In this document: positions 1 to 8,100 of the stretch, in pieces
How the letters are laid out: the number at the start of each line of letters is the position of its first letter
Numbering within the stretch: position 1 is the stretch's first letter
NCBI GenBank assembly: GCA_018814465.1
Contig: JAHIZR010000371.1
Coordinates: 1 to 17,571, forward strand
Source: a bacterium
GTDB taxonomy: Bacteria > Electryoneota > RPQS01
Direction of reading: 5' to 3'
DNA length: 17,571 nt
Made by a program: the position numbers and the translations under genes
The notes under the pieces: generated by a model
Databases searched by the model: none
Seen by the model: only the letters and a program-made list of their open reading frames with translations
Told to the model about the DNA's origin: nothing

Positions 1-27
1 GCAGCGTAAACTGCTCCAGGAACAAAC

Positions 28-49
28 AAAAAAAGCCCGCAAAAGGGCT
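28..49 (-). terminator. Rho-independent terminator of the FG-GAP/C25-like operon
   Basis: Read on the minus strand, a 5-bp GC-rich stem AGCCC/GGGCT with a 6-nt loop is followed directly by a run of T residues. It lies about 27 nt after the stop codon of the C25-like gene, so it is well placed to end the minus-strand operon that starts near 4400. The stem is short but the T tract is good. Confidence 0.75.
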
Positions 50-76
50 AATCTAAAACCACGAAAGAAACGCAAC

Positions 77-1909
77 TTACGAACCAAATCCCTCCAAAAA
101 CTCAACTGAAAATGTGTCCCATTTGTTCTGACGACTTACACTGACGTCCAAAACAAAGTGGAGTTTATCATCGTTTGAGACGAAATTTGCTTGATCTAAA
201 AAGAGTACTTGAGGAACATAAATTTTATATCCGAACGCCAAGTTTTCTTCTCCGTGACCATAATAGCCTAAGAACAACGCTCCATCTCGAAGCTCCGAGT
301 TTACAAAGTGAGTATCCGCAGGATTTGCACCGTAACCTGCACATCCCCAGTAAATCTCCATCCCGTTGTCATATTCAGGCTGTGGCTGAAGTGCTTGAAT
401 ACATGCTTCACCGTCGCGGAGGCTGTAAGCAAAGGCATAGTTAATATTGAACCCAGCATCATTGAGAAGTTCATTACCAACCCGATGAAATCTTTGTCCA
501 TAGTCACGCAGACCATCAGCGTCGCAGACTGTTTGGTTCGGTGCAGGACAAAAATGTCCCTGATCGCGTCCAACTATACCTAGCGTATTATTCTTCCAAG
601 ACCTATCACCTGGAGTGACACAGTACTGAAACATCTTATCGACCACAGTTTCGAGTTCATCGGCACTTCCCACTGGAAATCTACCAATTGAAACATCCTC
701 CAGCAGATCATATGCACCAGGGGACGATTCAGTAAGGCAGGCATACATTCTGTCGCAGCCATATCCAATCGGTGACGGAATTAGCCAATGATCTCTTTCC
801 ATATCTTCGTCTGGATCATCAAACCTATTTTCATCTCTTGCGTCGCCTATGAGAAGAACGTATTTCAGCAAGCCGTCTCCTGTATGATACGCGTCGCCGT
901 CCTCGAAAACGTCTTGAATATAGTCCCTAATTCCTTCCCATTCTCGCTCTCCTTCGGAACCGTAAGGACCCGGTTGAATCGAGTTTGCCTCGTCTCCGTA
1001 TTGTGCTATACATATGTCGAATCCTGACAACGAGGCGCGCAGATCTGCGAATCGAATAACCTGATCAACGAAACCATCCCAGTGAGAATAATCAGGATCT
1101 TGGTTGTCCGTAACTCCACTGTCAGGTATGATAATCAAGTAATCACAGGTAATAGCTGTTTGAGAAGCTGTCACCCAAGATACAATTCCGTTGCCAGGTA
1201 AACCTTCAGGCGTGATGGGGTCTGTACAATTAATGACAGAGCCGTAAGTGGCTCCGTTGAATATGCCCAGGTCATGCACTGCTGAACCGGAGCCTCCTGA
1301 GAATGTGACTGTGACAGTTAGTGTATCCGTTACTTCAATCTTTGAACTATCAGGGCTGAAGAGTATTGGGTAAACTTCAACATGTACTAATTCTTGAGTA
1401 ACAAAAACGCCCAAGTCATCATTTGTATATCGATTAGCAGGATAATAGTCATCTTCCGAGTAGATCTTGCTGTTTTCTGTATATGTGTAACTTGGCATGG
1501 CCATACCATGGTCATAATTGAATGTGACTTCTGGTACAGGTGCGACATTGTAGCCCGTATAGTACAGGACTCTTCCGCCGGATATTGCTACTCCCACTGA
1601 ACTGCCCGTTGGTACAGCGATATTCACTGGAATATTGGGCAGTCTGGGAACATCCTCTGTTTCATCGAAATTACTGCCATTGTGATAATCCAGTAGTTGA
1701 TATGTTTCTTTGCCCACTTCCAAATCTTGTACCCACATACCGGGCACTGTTATACGATATTGTACCTGAGAATCTGAAGCTGAGAGTAGAGTGATTTCAG
1801 GTTCCGCAGGATCGTTGCTGTGAAAATTTACCCAGCCTCCCGCATGAAGAATAGACGCATGCAAGAATGTCAAAAGACTAATTAGTAATACGCGAGATGA
1901 TGTTGACAT
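77..1909 (-). CDS. C25 (gingipain-like) peptidase homologue, probably inactive and C-terminally truncated
   Basis: Exported protein of 610 aa, last gene of the minus-strand operon and 22 nt after the long FG-GAP gene. Residues 1-23 form a signal peptide ending HAGG. Residues about 25-230 resemble the C25 propeptide region (the PRLPNIPVNIAVP stretch). Residues about 255-610 match the C25 catalytic fold: DYLIIIPDS, KYVLLIGDAR near 349-358, SIGRFPV near 407-413, and the catalytic-His motif YYGHG with H552. In active family members a Cys lies about 40 residues further on, in a segment like DVAC-G. Here the equivalent stretch (588-593) reads DVSVSR and has no Cys. The protein stops at residue 610, just after the helix-like segment SVEFLEGFGS. 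It lacks the downstream immunoglobulin-like and sorting domains these enzymes usually carry. The codons after the stop still read VAFL, as the family core often does, which hints at recent loss of the 3' end. It could be a decaying gene or a non-catalytic paralogue. The start is preceded by AGGGG at about 8 nt. Confidence 0.8.
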   Translation of the reverse strand: MSTSSRVLLISLLTFLHASILHAGGWVNFHSNDPAEPEITLLSASDSQVQYRITVPGMWVQDLEVGKETYQLLDYHNGSNFDETEDVPRLPNIPVNIAVPTGSSVGVAISGGRVLYYTGYNVAPVPEVTFNYDHGMAMPSYTYTENSKIYSEDDYYPANRYTNDDLGVFVTQELVHVEVYPILFSPDSSKIEVTDTLTVTVTFSGGSGSAVHDLGIFNGATYGSVINCTDPITPEGLPGNGIVSWVTASQTAITCDYLIIIPDSGVTDNQDPDYSHWDGFVDQVIRFADLRASLSGFDICIAQYGDEANSIQPGPYGSEGEREWEGIRDYIQDVFEDGDAYHTGDGLLKYVLLIGDARDENRFDDPDEDMERDHWLIPSPIGYGCDRMYACLTESSPGAYDLLEDVSIGRFPVGSADELETVVDKMFQYCVTPGDRSWKNNTLGIVGRDQGHFCPAPNQTVCDADGLRDYGQRFHRVGNELLNDAGFNINYAFAYSLRDGEACIQALQPQPEYDNGMEIYWGCAGYGANPADTHFVNSELRDGALFLGYYGHGEENLAFGYKIYVPQVLFLDQANFVSNDDKLHFVLDVSVSRQNKWDTFSVEFLEGFGS

Positions 1910-1931
1910 GGTGTTACCCCTGTTTGTTGAT

Positions 1932-3428
1932 TCATTTCAGCAGAATGACAGGCTTTGTCTTTGTTACGCCATCGGATCGGACCTCTATCCAATACCTTCC
2001 CGATGACAGTTGCTTTCCTTGGTTGTTTATCCCATCCCAGATAAAGGATGAAGCAGCGCCTTGCCACTGCCAAACCTGGCGACCTAATATGTCATAGATC
2101 ATTATTTCCTTTTGTTGATAGGGGAGATTATTCAACTCAATTGTTATGGCTGAGTTAAACGGATTGGGGTAGACCGACAGCTTCATCGTTTCCGGGATGA
2201 TCGGTGGGATCTTCGCTACTCCAACTATGTATTCGTCACTTCCTGCTACGACAATCGCCCGGCCTCGCCTTGCATCAGCCCAAGTATTGGTTGCGCCAAT
2301 AGCAAAGTCAGCAATCCCGTCTCCGTTGACATCTCCCAGTCCACAGGCCGTGCGGATGCCATATAGTTCCTGCCAGCCGAAATCCAGTACATAGAAAATG
2401 GGATCGGGATTAATCCAGCGATAGCTCAGATACAGCGCGAACATTCCAAAGTTATCGTCCACTGCGACCAAATCATTATAGCCATCATCATTGAAATCAC
2501 CGATGGATACAATCGGATTGCCATACCGCCCTAATGGCATTGTCAAGGTATAATCCGGAATCGGCGATAGTGTCTCGCCTCCGAAATAGACATCAATGTA
2601 ACCTATAGCTGGCACTAAGAAGTCGTCCTTTCCATCTCCGTTGATGTCCTTTATAATGTCCCTCCAGTTTTCTGTAGAAAGATCACTTATAATCTGCGGA
2701 ATCGTATCCGGTTCAGATGAGCCAAACCAGGCTCTCTGACCACCCACATCATAGACACTGAGAATATCTGCGAATCCATCCCCATTTAAATCACCAAAGG
2801 CTATCGGTAAGGATAACTGTGACCCCAGAGGATCATCATGGACGATCCAGTCCGGTTCAAGGTCGAACGGATCACCCCCGAATATTACCTGACCAATACC
2901 ACTTGAACTTTCCAGGAAAAGATCATCGTATCCATCTCCGTTGAAATCGCCCATCCCAACGTAGCGACTACCTCCTCTTAGCGAATCGTCAAGGTCAGGG
3001 GAAAGGTCATTTGAGGGTCCACCCCAGTAGAAGTAAATCCGCCAACCAGTGGCACCGAGTTCTGGATCGAGTGTTACTTGCCAGTCAACAAAACCATCTC
3101 CGTTCAGATCTCCGACTTGAGAAGCATAGCTTGTTCTGAAAACAGAATCTCCGGCGGTGATCGTTAAATAAGGTGTTGTGCTTGGCGGATCACCACCATG
3201 GAAGAATTCTATGTAGGCATCCTCCGGGTAGTTCTGCCAGTCTCCGGCTGCATTCACTATCCAGTCTGTATACCCGTCATCATTCTGATCCCCCAAGCTG
3301 GAGATGCTTGAGCCGAAATGTGAGCTGTTATACAGCCCACTCCGATCCCAGATGACGTCCGGCATGGGCTGGGCATAAGTGCTATAGTTTATTAAAAGTA
3401 TAGAAATTATGTAGTATAAATGTTTCAT
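1932..3428 (-). CDS. Secreted seven-repeat FG-GAP (integrin-like) beta-propeller protein with type A sorting-like C-terminus
   Basis: Protein of 498 aa with an N-terminal signal peptide (residues 1-20, ending STYAQ). Seven calcium-binding GD-x-N-GDG type motifs begin with Asp at residues 47, 107, 161, 213, 261, 311 and 366. This is the number expected for a complete seven-bladed FG-GAP propeller. After a linker rich in Ile and Pro, residues about 417-498 form a type A sorting-like module (SVYPNPFNS, then IYDILGR and a final beta strand ending VILLK). Such modules direct type IX secretion or surface attachment in FCB bacteria. Its start overlaps the stop of the upstream paralogue by ATGA and no good ribosome binding site is visible, so it is probably translated by coupling. 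The ligand is unknown; a role in adhesion or surface display is inferred from the family. It closely resembles the gene at 3425-4303. Confidence 0.88.
   Translation of the reverse strand: MKHLYYIISILLINYSTYAQPMPDVIWDRSGLYNSSHFGSSISSLGDQNDDGYTDWIVNAAGDWQNYPEDAYIEFFHGGDPPSTTPYLTITAGDSVFRTSYASQVGDLNGDGFVDWQVTLDPELGATGWRIYFYWGGPSNDLSPDLDDSLRGGSRYVGMGDFNGDGYDDLFLESSSGIGQVIFGGDPFDLEPDWIVHDDPLGSQLSLPIAFGDLNGDGFADILSVYDVGGQRAWFGSSEPDTIPQIISDLSTENWRDIIKDINGDGKDDFLVPAIGYIDVYFGGETLSPIPDYTLTMPLGRYGNPIVSIGDFNDDGYNDLVAVDDNFGMFALYLSYRWINPDPIFYVLDFGWQELYGIRTACGLGDVNGDGIADFAIGATNTWADARRGRAIVVAGSDEYIVGVAKIPPIIPETMKLSVYPNPFNSAITIELNNLPYQQKEIMIYDILGRQVWQWQGAASSFIWDGINNQGKQLSSGRYWIEVRSDGVTKTKPVILLK
2334..2948 (-). 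repeat. Four-repeat FG-GAP block present in the long paralogue and absent from the short one
   Basis: This block encodes residues 161-365 of the 498-aa protein, from the third GD-x-NGDG motif to just before the seventh. In the 292-aa sister protein the third motif (Asp160) runs directly into sequence equivalent to that after the seventh motif (FAIGAT...GRAIVVAGSD). The two proteins therefore differ by exactly four motif-to-motif units. The junction falls inside the conserved Asp-rich repeat itself. Confidence 0.85.
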
Positions 3429-4303
3429 TTCACTATCATCATTTTTGTGGTTACTTGATGGGTACCAGCCGTAGCTTGAACAAAGTAGGCACCTGTCGGC
3501 AAATGGGTGCCATCAAATCGATATCGATAAATATTCGAATGTGCATAAAGGCTGCGTTCCTCGACGAGACGACCTGTAATATCAAAGACACGCAGAGTAA
3601 TGTCTGTCACGAAGGGCGGCAGATTGAATTCAATGGTCGTTTCTGAGTTGAAGGGATTGGGGTAGACCGAAAGTTTCATTGTTTCCGGGACGACAGGAGG
3701 AATCTTTGTCACCCCAACTATATAGTCGTCACTCCCTGCCACGACAATCGCCCGGCCTCGTGTGCTGCCGCCCCAACTACTGGTTGCCCCAATTGCAAAA
3801 TCATCGATCCCATCACCATTGAAATCCCCTATCCCGTCGAAACGCTCCTGATAGTCTACAAAATGATCAAAGTCGGGCAACATATCCTGTTCTGGTCCAC
3901 CCAAACAAAAGTAGGTATGCAAACCCGGACCTCCGAGTTCCGGCCAGAGTACTATTTTCCAGTCGATATATCCGTCGCCATTAAGGTCTCCAGCGCGATC
4001 TGCGTAGACAGTTTTATAAACCGAGTCTCCAGCAGTAATCGTCCAATAGGGTGTTGTGCTCGGTGGATTACCGCCGTAGAAGAATTCGATGTAGGCATCT
4101 TCTGGGTACTCCTGAGTGTTACCTACAGCAGTGACAACCCAATCCGTATACCCGTCGTTATTCTGATCTCCCAAACTGGAAATATTTGAACCGAAATGAG
4201 AGTTGTCATACCGACCACTTCGGTCCCAGATGACGTCCGGCATGGGCTGGGCAAGGCATGCGCCTTCCAAGCTCAATAGTATTATGAATAGTATCTGTTT
4301 CAT
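3425..4303 (-). CDS. Short FG-GAP repeat protein with type A sorting-like C-terminus, paralogue of the next gene
   Basis: Protein of 292 aa, first gene of the operon. It has a signal peptide (residues 1-19, ending GACLAQ) and three calcium-binding motifs, with Asp at 46, 106 and 160 (GDQNNDG, GDLNGDG, GDFNGDG). A linker (IPPVVPETMK) leads to a type A sorting-like module (SVYPNPFNS, then VFDITGR, ending MMIVK). The first 165 residues and the linker are strikingly similar to the 498-aa neighbour. The sorting module agrees only up to about residue 225 and then differs clearly. Three motifs cannot close a seven-bladed propeller alone, so this protein may oligomerise, adopt a partial fold, or be a non-functional duplicate. 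The start codon has only a weak AGGG upstream. It is expressed from the promoter at 4410-4438 through a leader of about 100 nt. Confidence 0.85.
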   Translation of the reverse strand: MKQILFIILLSLEGACLAQPMPDVIWDRSGRYDNSHFGSNISSLGDQNNDGYTDWVVTAVGNTQEYPEDAYIEFFYGGNPPSTTPYWTITAGDSVYKTVYADRAGDLNGDGYIDWKIVLWPELGGPGLHTYFCLGGPEQDMLPDFDHFVDYQERFDGIGDFNGDGIDDFAIGATSSWGGSTRGRAIVVAGSDDYIVGVTKIPPVVPETMKLSVYPNPFNSETTIEFNLPPFVTDITLRVFDITGRLVEERSLYAHSNIYRYRFDGTHLPTGAYFVQATAGTHQVTTKMMIVK

Positions 4304-4324
4304 AACGAATCCCTAATAAAATAA

Positions 4325-4369
4325 AAAGCAAACCCCACCTATCAGTCTCGGACAGGAAAGACTTGCTTT
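4325..4369 (-). promoter_or_regulatory. Leader hairpin with T-rich tail in the 5' UTR of the FG-GAP operon
   Basis: On the minus strand, a 7-bp stem AAAGCAA/TTGCTTT encloses about 31 nt, including a smaller GTCT/AGAC stem. It is followed by a T-rich run (TTATTTTATT). It sits between the promoter and the first start codon, so it could act as an attenuator or a transcript-stability element. The outer stem is AT-rich and no known riboswitch consensus is recognised. Confidence 0.35.
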
Positions 4370-4409
4370 ATAATAGTACTCCGTTGGTTCGTGCTTAGAT
4401 GCACAATTC

Positions 4410-4438
4410 AATATAGCACGATTCTATCGGGGTGTCAA
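4410..4438 (-). promoter_or_regulatory. Housekeeping-type promoter of the FG-GAP/C25-like operon
   Basis: Read on the minus strand, TTGACA (4433-4438) is followed after exactly 17 nt by TATATT (4410-4415). This is a full-consensus -35 box and a 5/6 match to the -10 box. Transcription would begin near 4403, leaving a leader of about 100 nt before the start codon at 4303. Bacteroidetes proper use a different promoter consensus, so this argues mildly against that phylum if the site is real. Confidence 0.65.
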
Positions 4439-4759
4439 TAGTATTGATAGACATTTCAAACTTTGTTCTTCGAGATTCGGGTGTTTAGGTACTGTTCTAA
4501 TGCAGGAAAATCAAAAGTTAGTAGTCTCTGCGTGAAACTATAGAGGTGACACTGGTTGCGAATCCAATGATTCACATGACGGTAACAGATCCCCAAAATC
4601 AACCCCTTCGTGACCTGAAAATCACGTTTCTGGGTCACACGATGGTCGTCGATTGGCGTCGTTTGGTGGCGCTTGGGGGCGTTTGACGTGACCCCGTTTG
4701 GTTGCAAATGAAACGACGGGTGAGTTAAAACAAGTGTTTACATGGGATTATTGTCAGTT
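4439..4759. other. Intergenic stretch with no convincing gene
   Basis: About 320 nt between the minus-strand promoter and the half tRNA. One open frame on the minus strand (4456-4707, 83 codons) has no ribosome binding site or recognisable motif, and its start lies in a G/C/T-rich low-complexity stretch (about 4646-4700). It may be decayed DNA near an integration junction. I see no clear integrase signature. Confidence 0.5.
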
Positions 4760-4803
4760 CTCTCACGCCGGTAACACGGGTTCGAGTCCCGTACGGGCTA
4801 CTA
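4760..4803 (+). pseudogene. 3' half of a tRNA-Glu-like gene (anticodon loop to 3' end), 5' half missing
   Basis: The sequence contains, in order: a possible anticodon loop CTCTCAC (4760-4766, anticodon CTC), a 3' anticodon strand GCCGG (4767-4771), a variable loop TAAC, and a perfect T arm (ACGGG, TTCGAGT, CCCGT; 4776-4792). These are followed by a 3' acceptor strand ACGGGCT (4793-4799) and discriminator A at 4800, then CTA rather than CCA. The TAAC variable loop and T arm resemble bacterial tRNA-Glu. Upstream there is no CCGGC strand, D arm or AGCCCGT acceptor strand, so the gene is incomplete. The break falls at the anticodon loop, a common crossover point for tyrosine integrases. Confidence 0.7.
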
Positions 4804-4810
4804 ATTAACA

Positions 4811-4837
4811 AAGGGTTACGTCATTGACGTAACCCTT
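4811..4837 (+). terminator. Perfect inverted repeat just after the half tRNA, likely terminator
   Basis: Arms of 13 bp (AAGGGTTACGTCA and its complement) flank a single central T, so the real loop is formed by opening the innermost pairs. It is followed on the plus strand by the T-rich TGTTTCATTT. Its place eight bases after the tRNA 3' end suggests it is the original terminator of the tRNA transcript. It might also act on minus-strand transcripts, where the following T run is weaker. Confidence 0.65.
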
Positions 4838-5180
4838 GTTTCATTTCATGGATTCATTAAGGTTCTATTTGACCTATGTTTTCCGCTTCACGCCAGATCG
4901 CAAAAGGCCACTTTGCAGTACATGATCGCTCTTAATTACAGATTAAGAAAGATCCACCACAAAACTTCCTGAATGACGAGGGTAGAACAACCTCTTGATT
5001 TGTCGTCTCCGGTCCGCTCCTGTAATTCACATGAAGTTCGAAGTAAAATGCCAGCATGAATCTCTGCTTAATAAAATCGTATCAGATCAATCAATTCATC
5101 GATCAGTGAATCCTGAGCCATTCGCCACACAAGTACCGTGAGTTGTGCACGAATTGAGCGACAGGTCACCATTGGAAAGA
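4838..5180. other. Intergenic stretch downstream of the S8 protease gene
   Basis: About 340 nt with no plausible coding region. The only structure seen is a short inverted repeat CTTAAT/ATTAAG (4931-4947). No clear rho-independent terminator for the minus-strand protease operon is visible. Confidence 0.5.
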
Positions 5181-8100
5181 CTAATTCTGAGACGCCGTAA
5201 CTACGTAAAACTGTTTTTCATGCGGATCCGACAGAATGCCGCTGTCCGTGTAGGTTGTGTTGGGTGTTGAGTGAATCTCATTGCCGCCGTCAGGTACGAA
5301 ATCCGGCCACACATCCCGATGTACTGTGTAGGAGTTTGCCCCTGCGACGGAATTCCAGCTTAATATAACATCATTCCCGCTACGGATAATGGTTAATCCG
5401 GCAGGTGCATCTAACGGACAGGGCGTACCCGTGATATTCAGTGTGAACTCCCCGGAATCAAAATCATAGCCTTCAATGATAATATAGTAGTTGGCGGCAG
5501 CATTCGCCATGAACTCGACTTCGCTCTGCAGACCGCAGAAATCGTCGTTGCATGCTACGATGACATTTCCGGGACACGATCCATCGGTTCGCACTTCCAG
5601 GCCCGTATCATACAGTGATCCGCACAATGAGGCGTTTACATATTGGCATTCAGGCAGATTCATTGTATAGAAAACGTCCGGCGCACCTCCTCCTATGCAG
5701 TGTGCCATATCGTAATTGGCCGATTCAGTACTACCTGTATCGGAATAGGGCAACGAAGTGACAGCCGTTCCCGGACAGGTATCATTTTCCGGCGGCGGTC
5801 CGATAGTCCCGACACTATATACAATGGAGAGGCCTGTCTGTGCAGCGTCGGTCTTTTCGACTACAAGCGTATAAAGTCCCGATGAAATCGGCGTATAGGT
5901 CAAGACTTCGCCAAAGCCGCCGGTCGAATCATCGACAGCGGCGATTGCGCTCCCGCGCCCTGATATACCGTTGTCTTCGCTGAACAATCGCAGAGCGATA
6001 TTCGAGCTGCCGGAAATTCGTTGACATGTGATGTTGTAGTCTGTGCCGGAGAAGAGGAGGAAGTGATACATGTTCCAGATACTTCCTGCCGTTAACGTAT
6101 CAAGACCGCTGGACCATGCATCATTCTCATACACCCGCCCAAACACGTTCTGGGCTTCTATAAAGAAGTTATCCGTTGCTCCATTGTAATTAATCACTGC
6201 GGGATAGAAAGTGGAATCGTAAGATGTCGGAACAATCACATAGTCCGGATAATATGCGCCGTAGGTTGAGGTCCCTACGTAATTCGTGAAACCGTCGCCT
6301 GTACCCGAGTAGTTCGAACACAGATACAAATCATAGTCGGCAGACGATGACGATGCAAGGATTGCAACTCCTGACGGTGAGTTGCCGCCCGGATCAAAAG
6401 AGAAACCCTTGCTGTTCGGATATACCCACGTACCGTATTCAGGAGGCGACGCGCGCAGCACAGGAGCGTCGCGTGTCAAAGCCAGCGGACTCCATGCGTA
6501 TTGCCATGTGAATTCATTATTTGCTTCGTTTGATTCAGCAACTGTGTTGTCGCGGTCAAGTTCGATGGTTAGAGTGTGACGGCCGCCGCTAATTGTTCCG
6601 ACATCATGGTTGTTGACTTCTCCGAATTCAAAGACGCCAAGTGAGCCGGAGTGAACCAGCGATGCAAGCGCATTTCCATCCAACCGGATTTCATTGGTGA
6701 ACGCCGCTGAGGAGCTGTTTGTACCGTCGTTATACCATGTCCCGTTAATATAGTTCGTGGTGTTTCCCTGAATCGCCGCCGGCCAACTGCAGCTTGCGGG
6801 TGTTCCATCCGGTGTGTTTCTCGCTACTGCGGGAAACACCCAGCCGGGGCGGCCCGCCGGAATCAGATCCGGAGTTCCCGGACTTTCGAATTTGAACGTA
6901 TAAGTTCCGCCAATTGCATAAGAACTATAGCCGGGTTTGATGACTACTGCCGCGTAATAACCCGTAATGGGGGGAGTGTAAACGATATATTCGGTCCCGT
7001 CCGCTCCCTCGGCGTCTTTCCATACCACATAATCATAAAAGTCCTGATACTCAGAGCCCGGCAAGTATAGTCCGATGCCAAGATCAAATCCGCCGAAGAG
7101 ATCAACCGCACCGATAAAATACTGTTGTCCGGAAACCATATACAGTTCAAACACATCCAGTACATCATTCGGGTCCATCGAACGTGAGCTCTCGAAAGGC
7201 GTACTCCACGCATTGATGCTGCCGTCCGCCTCGATCGCAAAATTTGAAGTGGAAGAGGTGCTGAAGCGGATCGCCTGGAACAGCCTCGATGTTCCATAGC
7301 CTGAGATATTTCCGTTGATCAGTATGACGTCGCTTGAACCGGAGCCTCTTGCACTAACCTCCTGGTGAATGTCGAAACCACTCGTACTTGAGTAGGAATC
7401 GGCATAGCAGTAGAGATCAATATCATTACCCGACTGCGGCAGAATACCGACCGCCGTCCACCAAGTTCCGGCTGCGCGAAAGCCGTCTCCATTCAGATAG
7501 ACCGGACTTCCCCAGTCTTTCACGGGCGGTGAAAGGCGTGTAATGCCCACATCGTTTGTGAGTTGGAACGGAGACCAGACAAACTGATTCGTAGTGCTGT
7601 TATTGGTGTGATCGTACTCCGTGAACCAGCTCTCGGGATTAAGTTCCCAGATAGTCGTGTGTCTGCCGCCACGCACTGTGATGGGTCCCCTGTTCATCGC
7701 ATAGCTTGTGCTAAGCGCCGGTATGTTCGGCGTCCAAGTTTCAGTCCAGTTGGGATTGTAGTCATCAACATAGAAGCGGGTTTCGACTCCCGAGCTCCCT
7801 GCGTCCGGAGCAGGAGACCGACCGTCATTCGCAATGCCCAAGTTCAAGTAGGTGGTTGCCGCGTTACCGTCGAGAAGCGGTGAAATCCCGCAGAATCCCG
7901 GTATTGCGTCGTTCTGATTGCGCGGTACGACCGGACCGGTCCAGTCTGAACGATGATCGGGCCGCACATCGGGTTCAATATAGTTAATGGCATCCACAAG
8001 GTTGGGCCGCTCTCCAACATCACGTGTTCCCGTCCAGGGCGTACCGGTCGTGGAGAGGTAATCCCGCATTTGAGTCGGACTTATTGTCGTACCGTACTTT

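Noticed and set aside
4456..4707. 83-codon open frame on the minus strand between the FG-GAP promoter and the half tRNA
   Set aside because: No ribosome binding site or known motif, and the start lies in a low-complexity stretch. An integrase remnant was considered because of the nearby half tRNA, but no integrase motif can be recognised.
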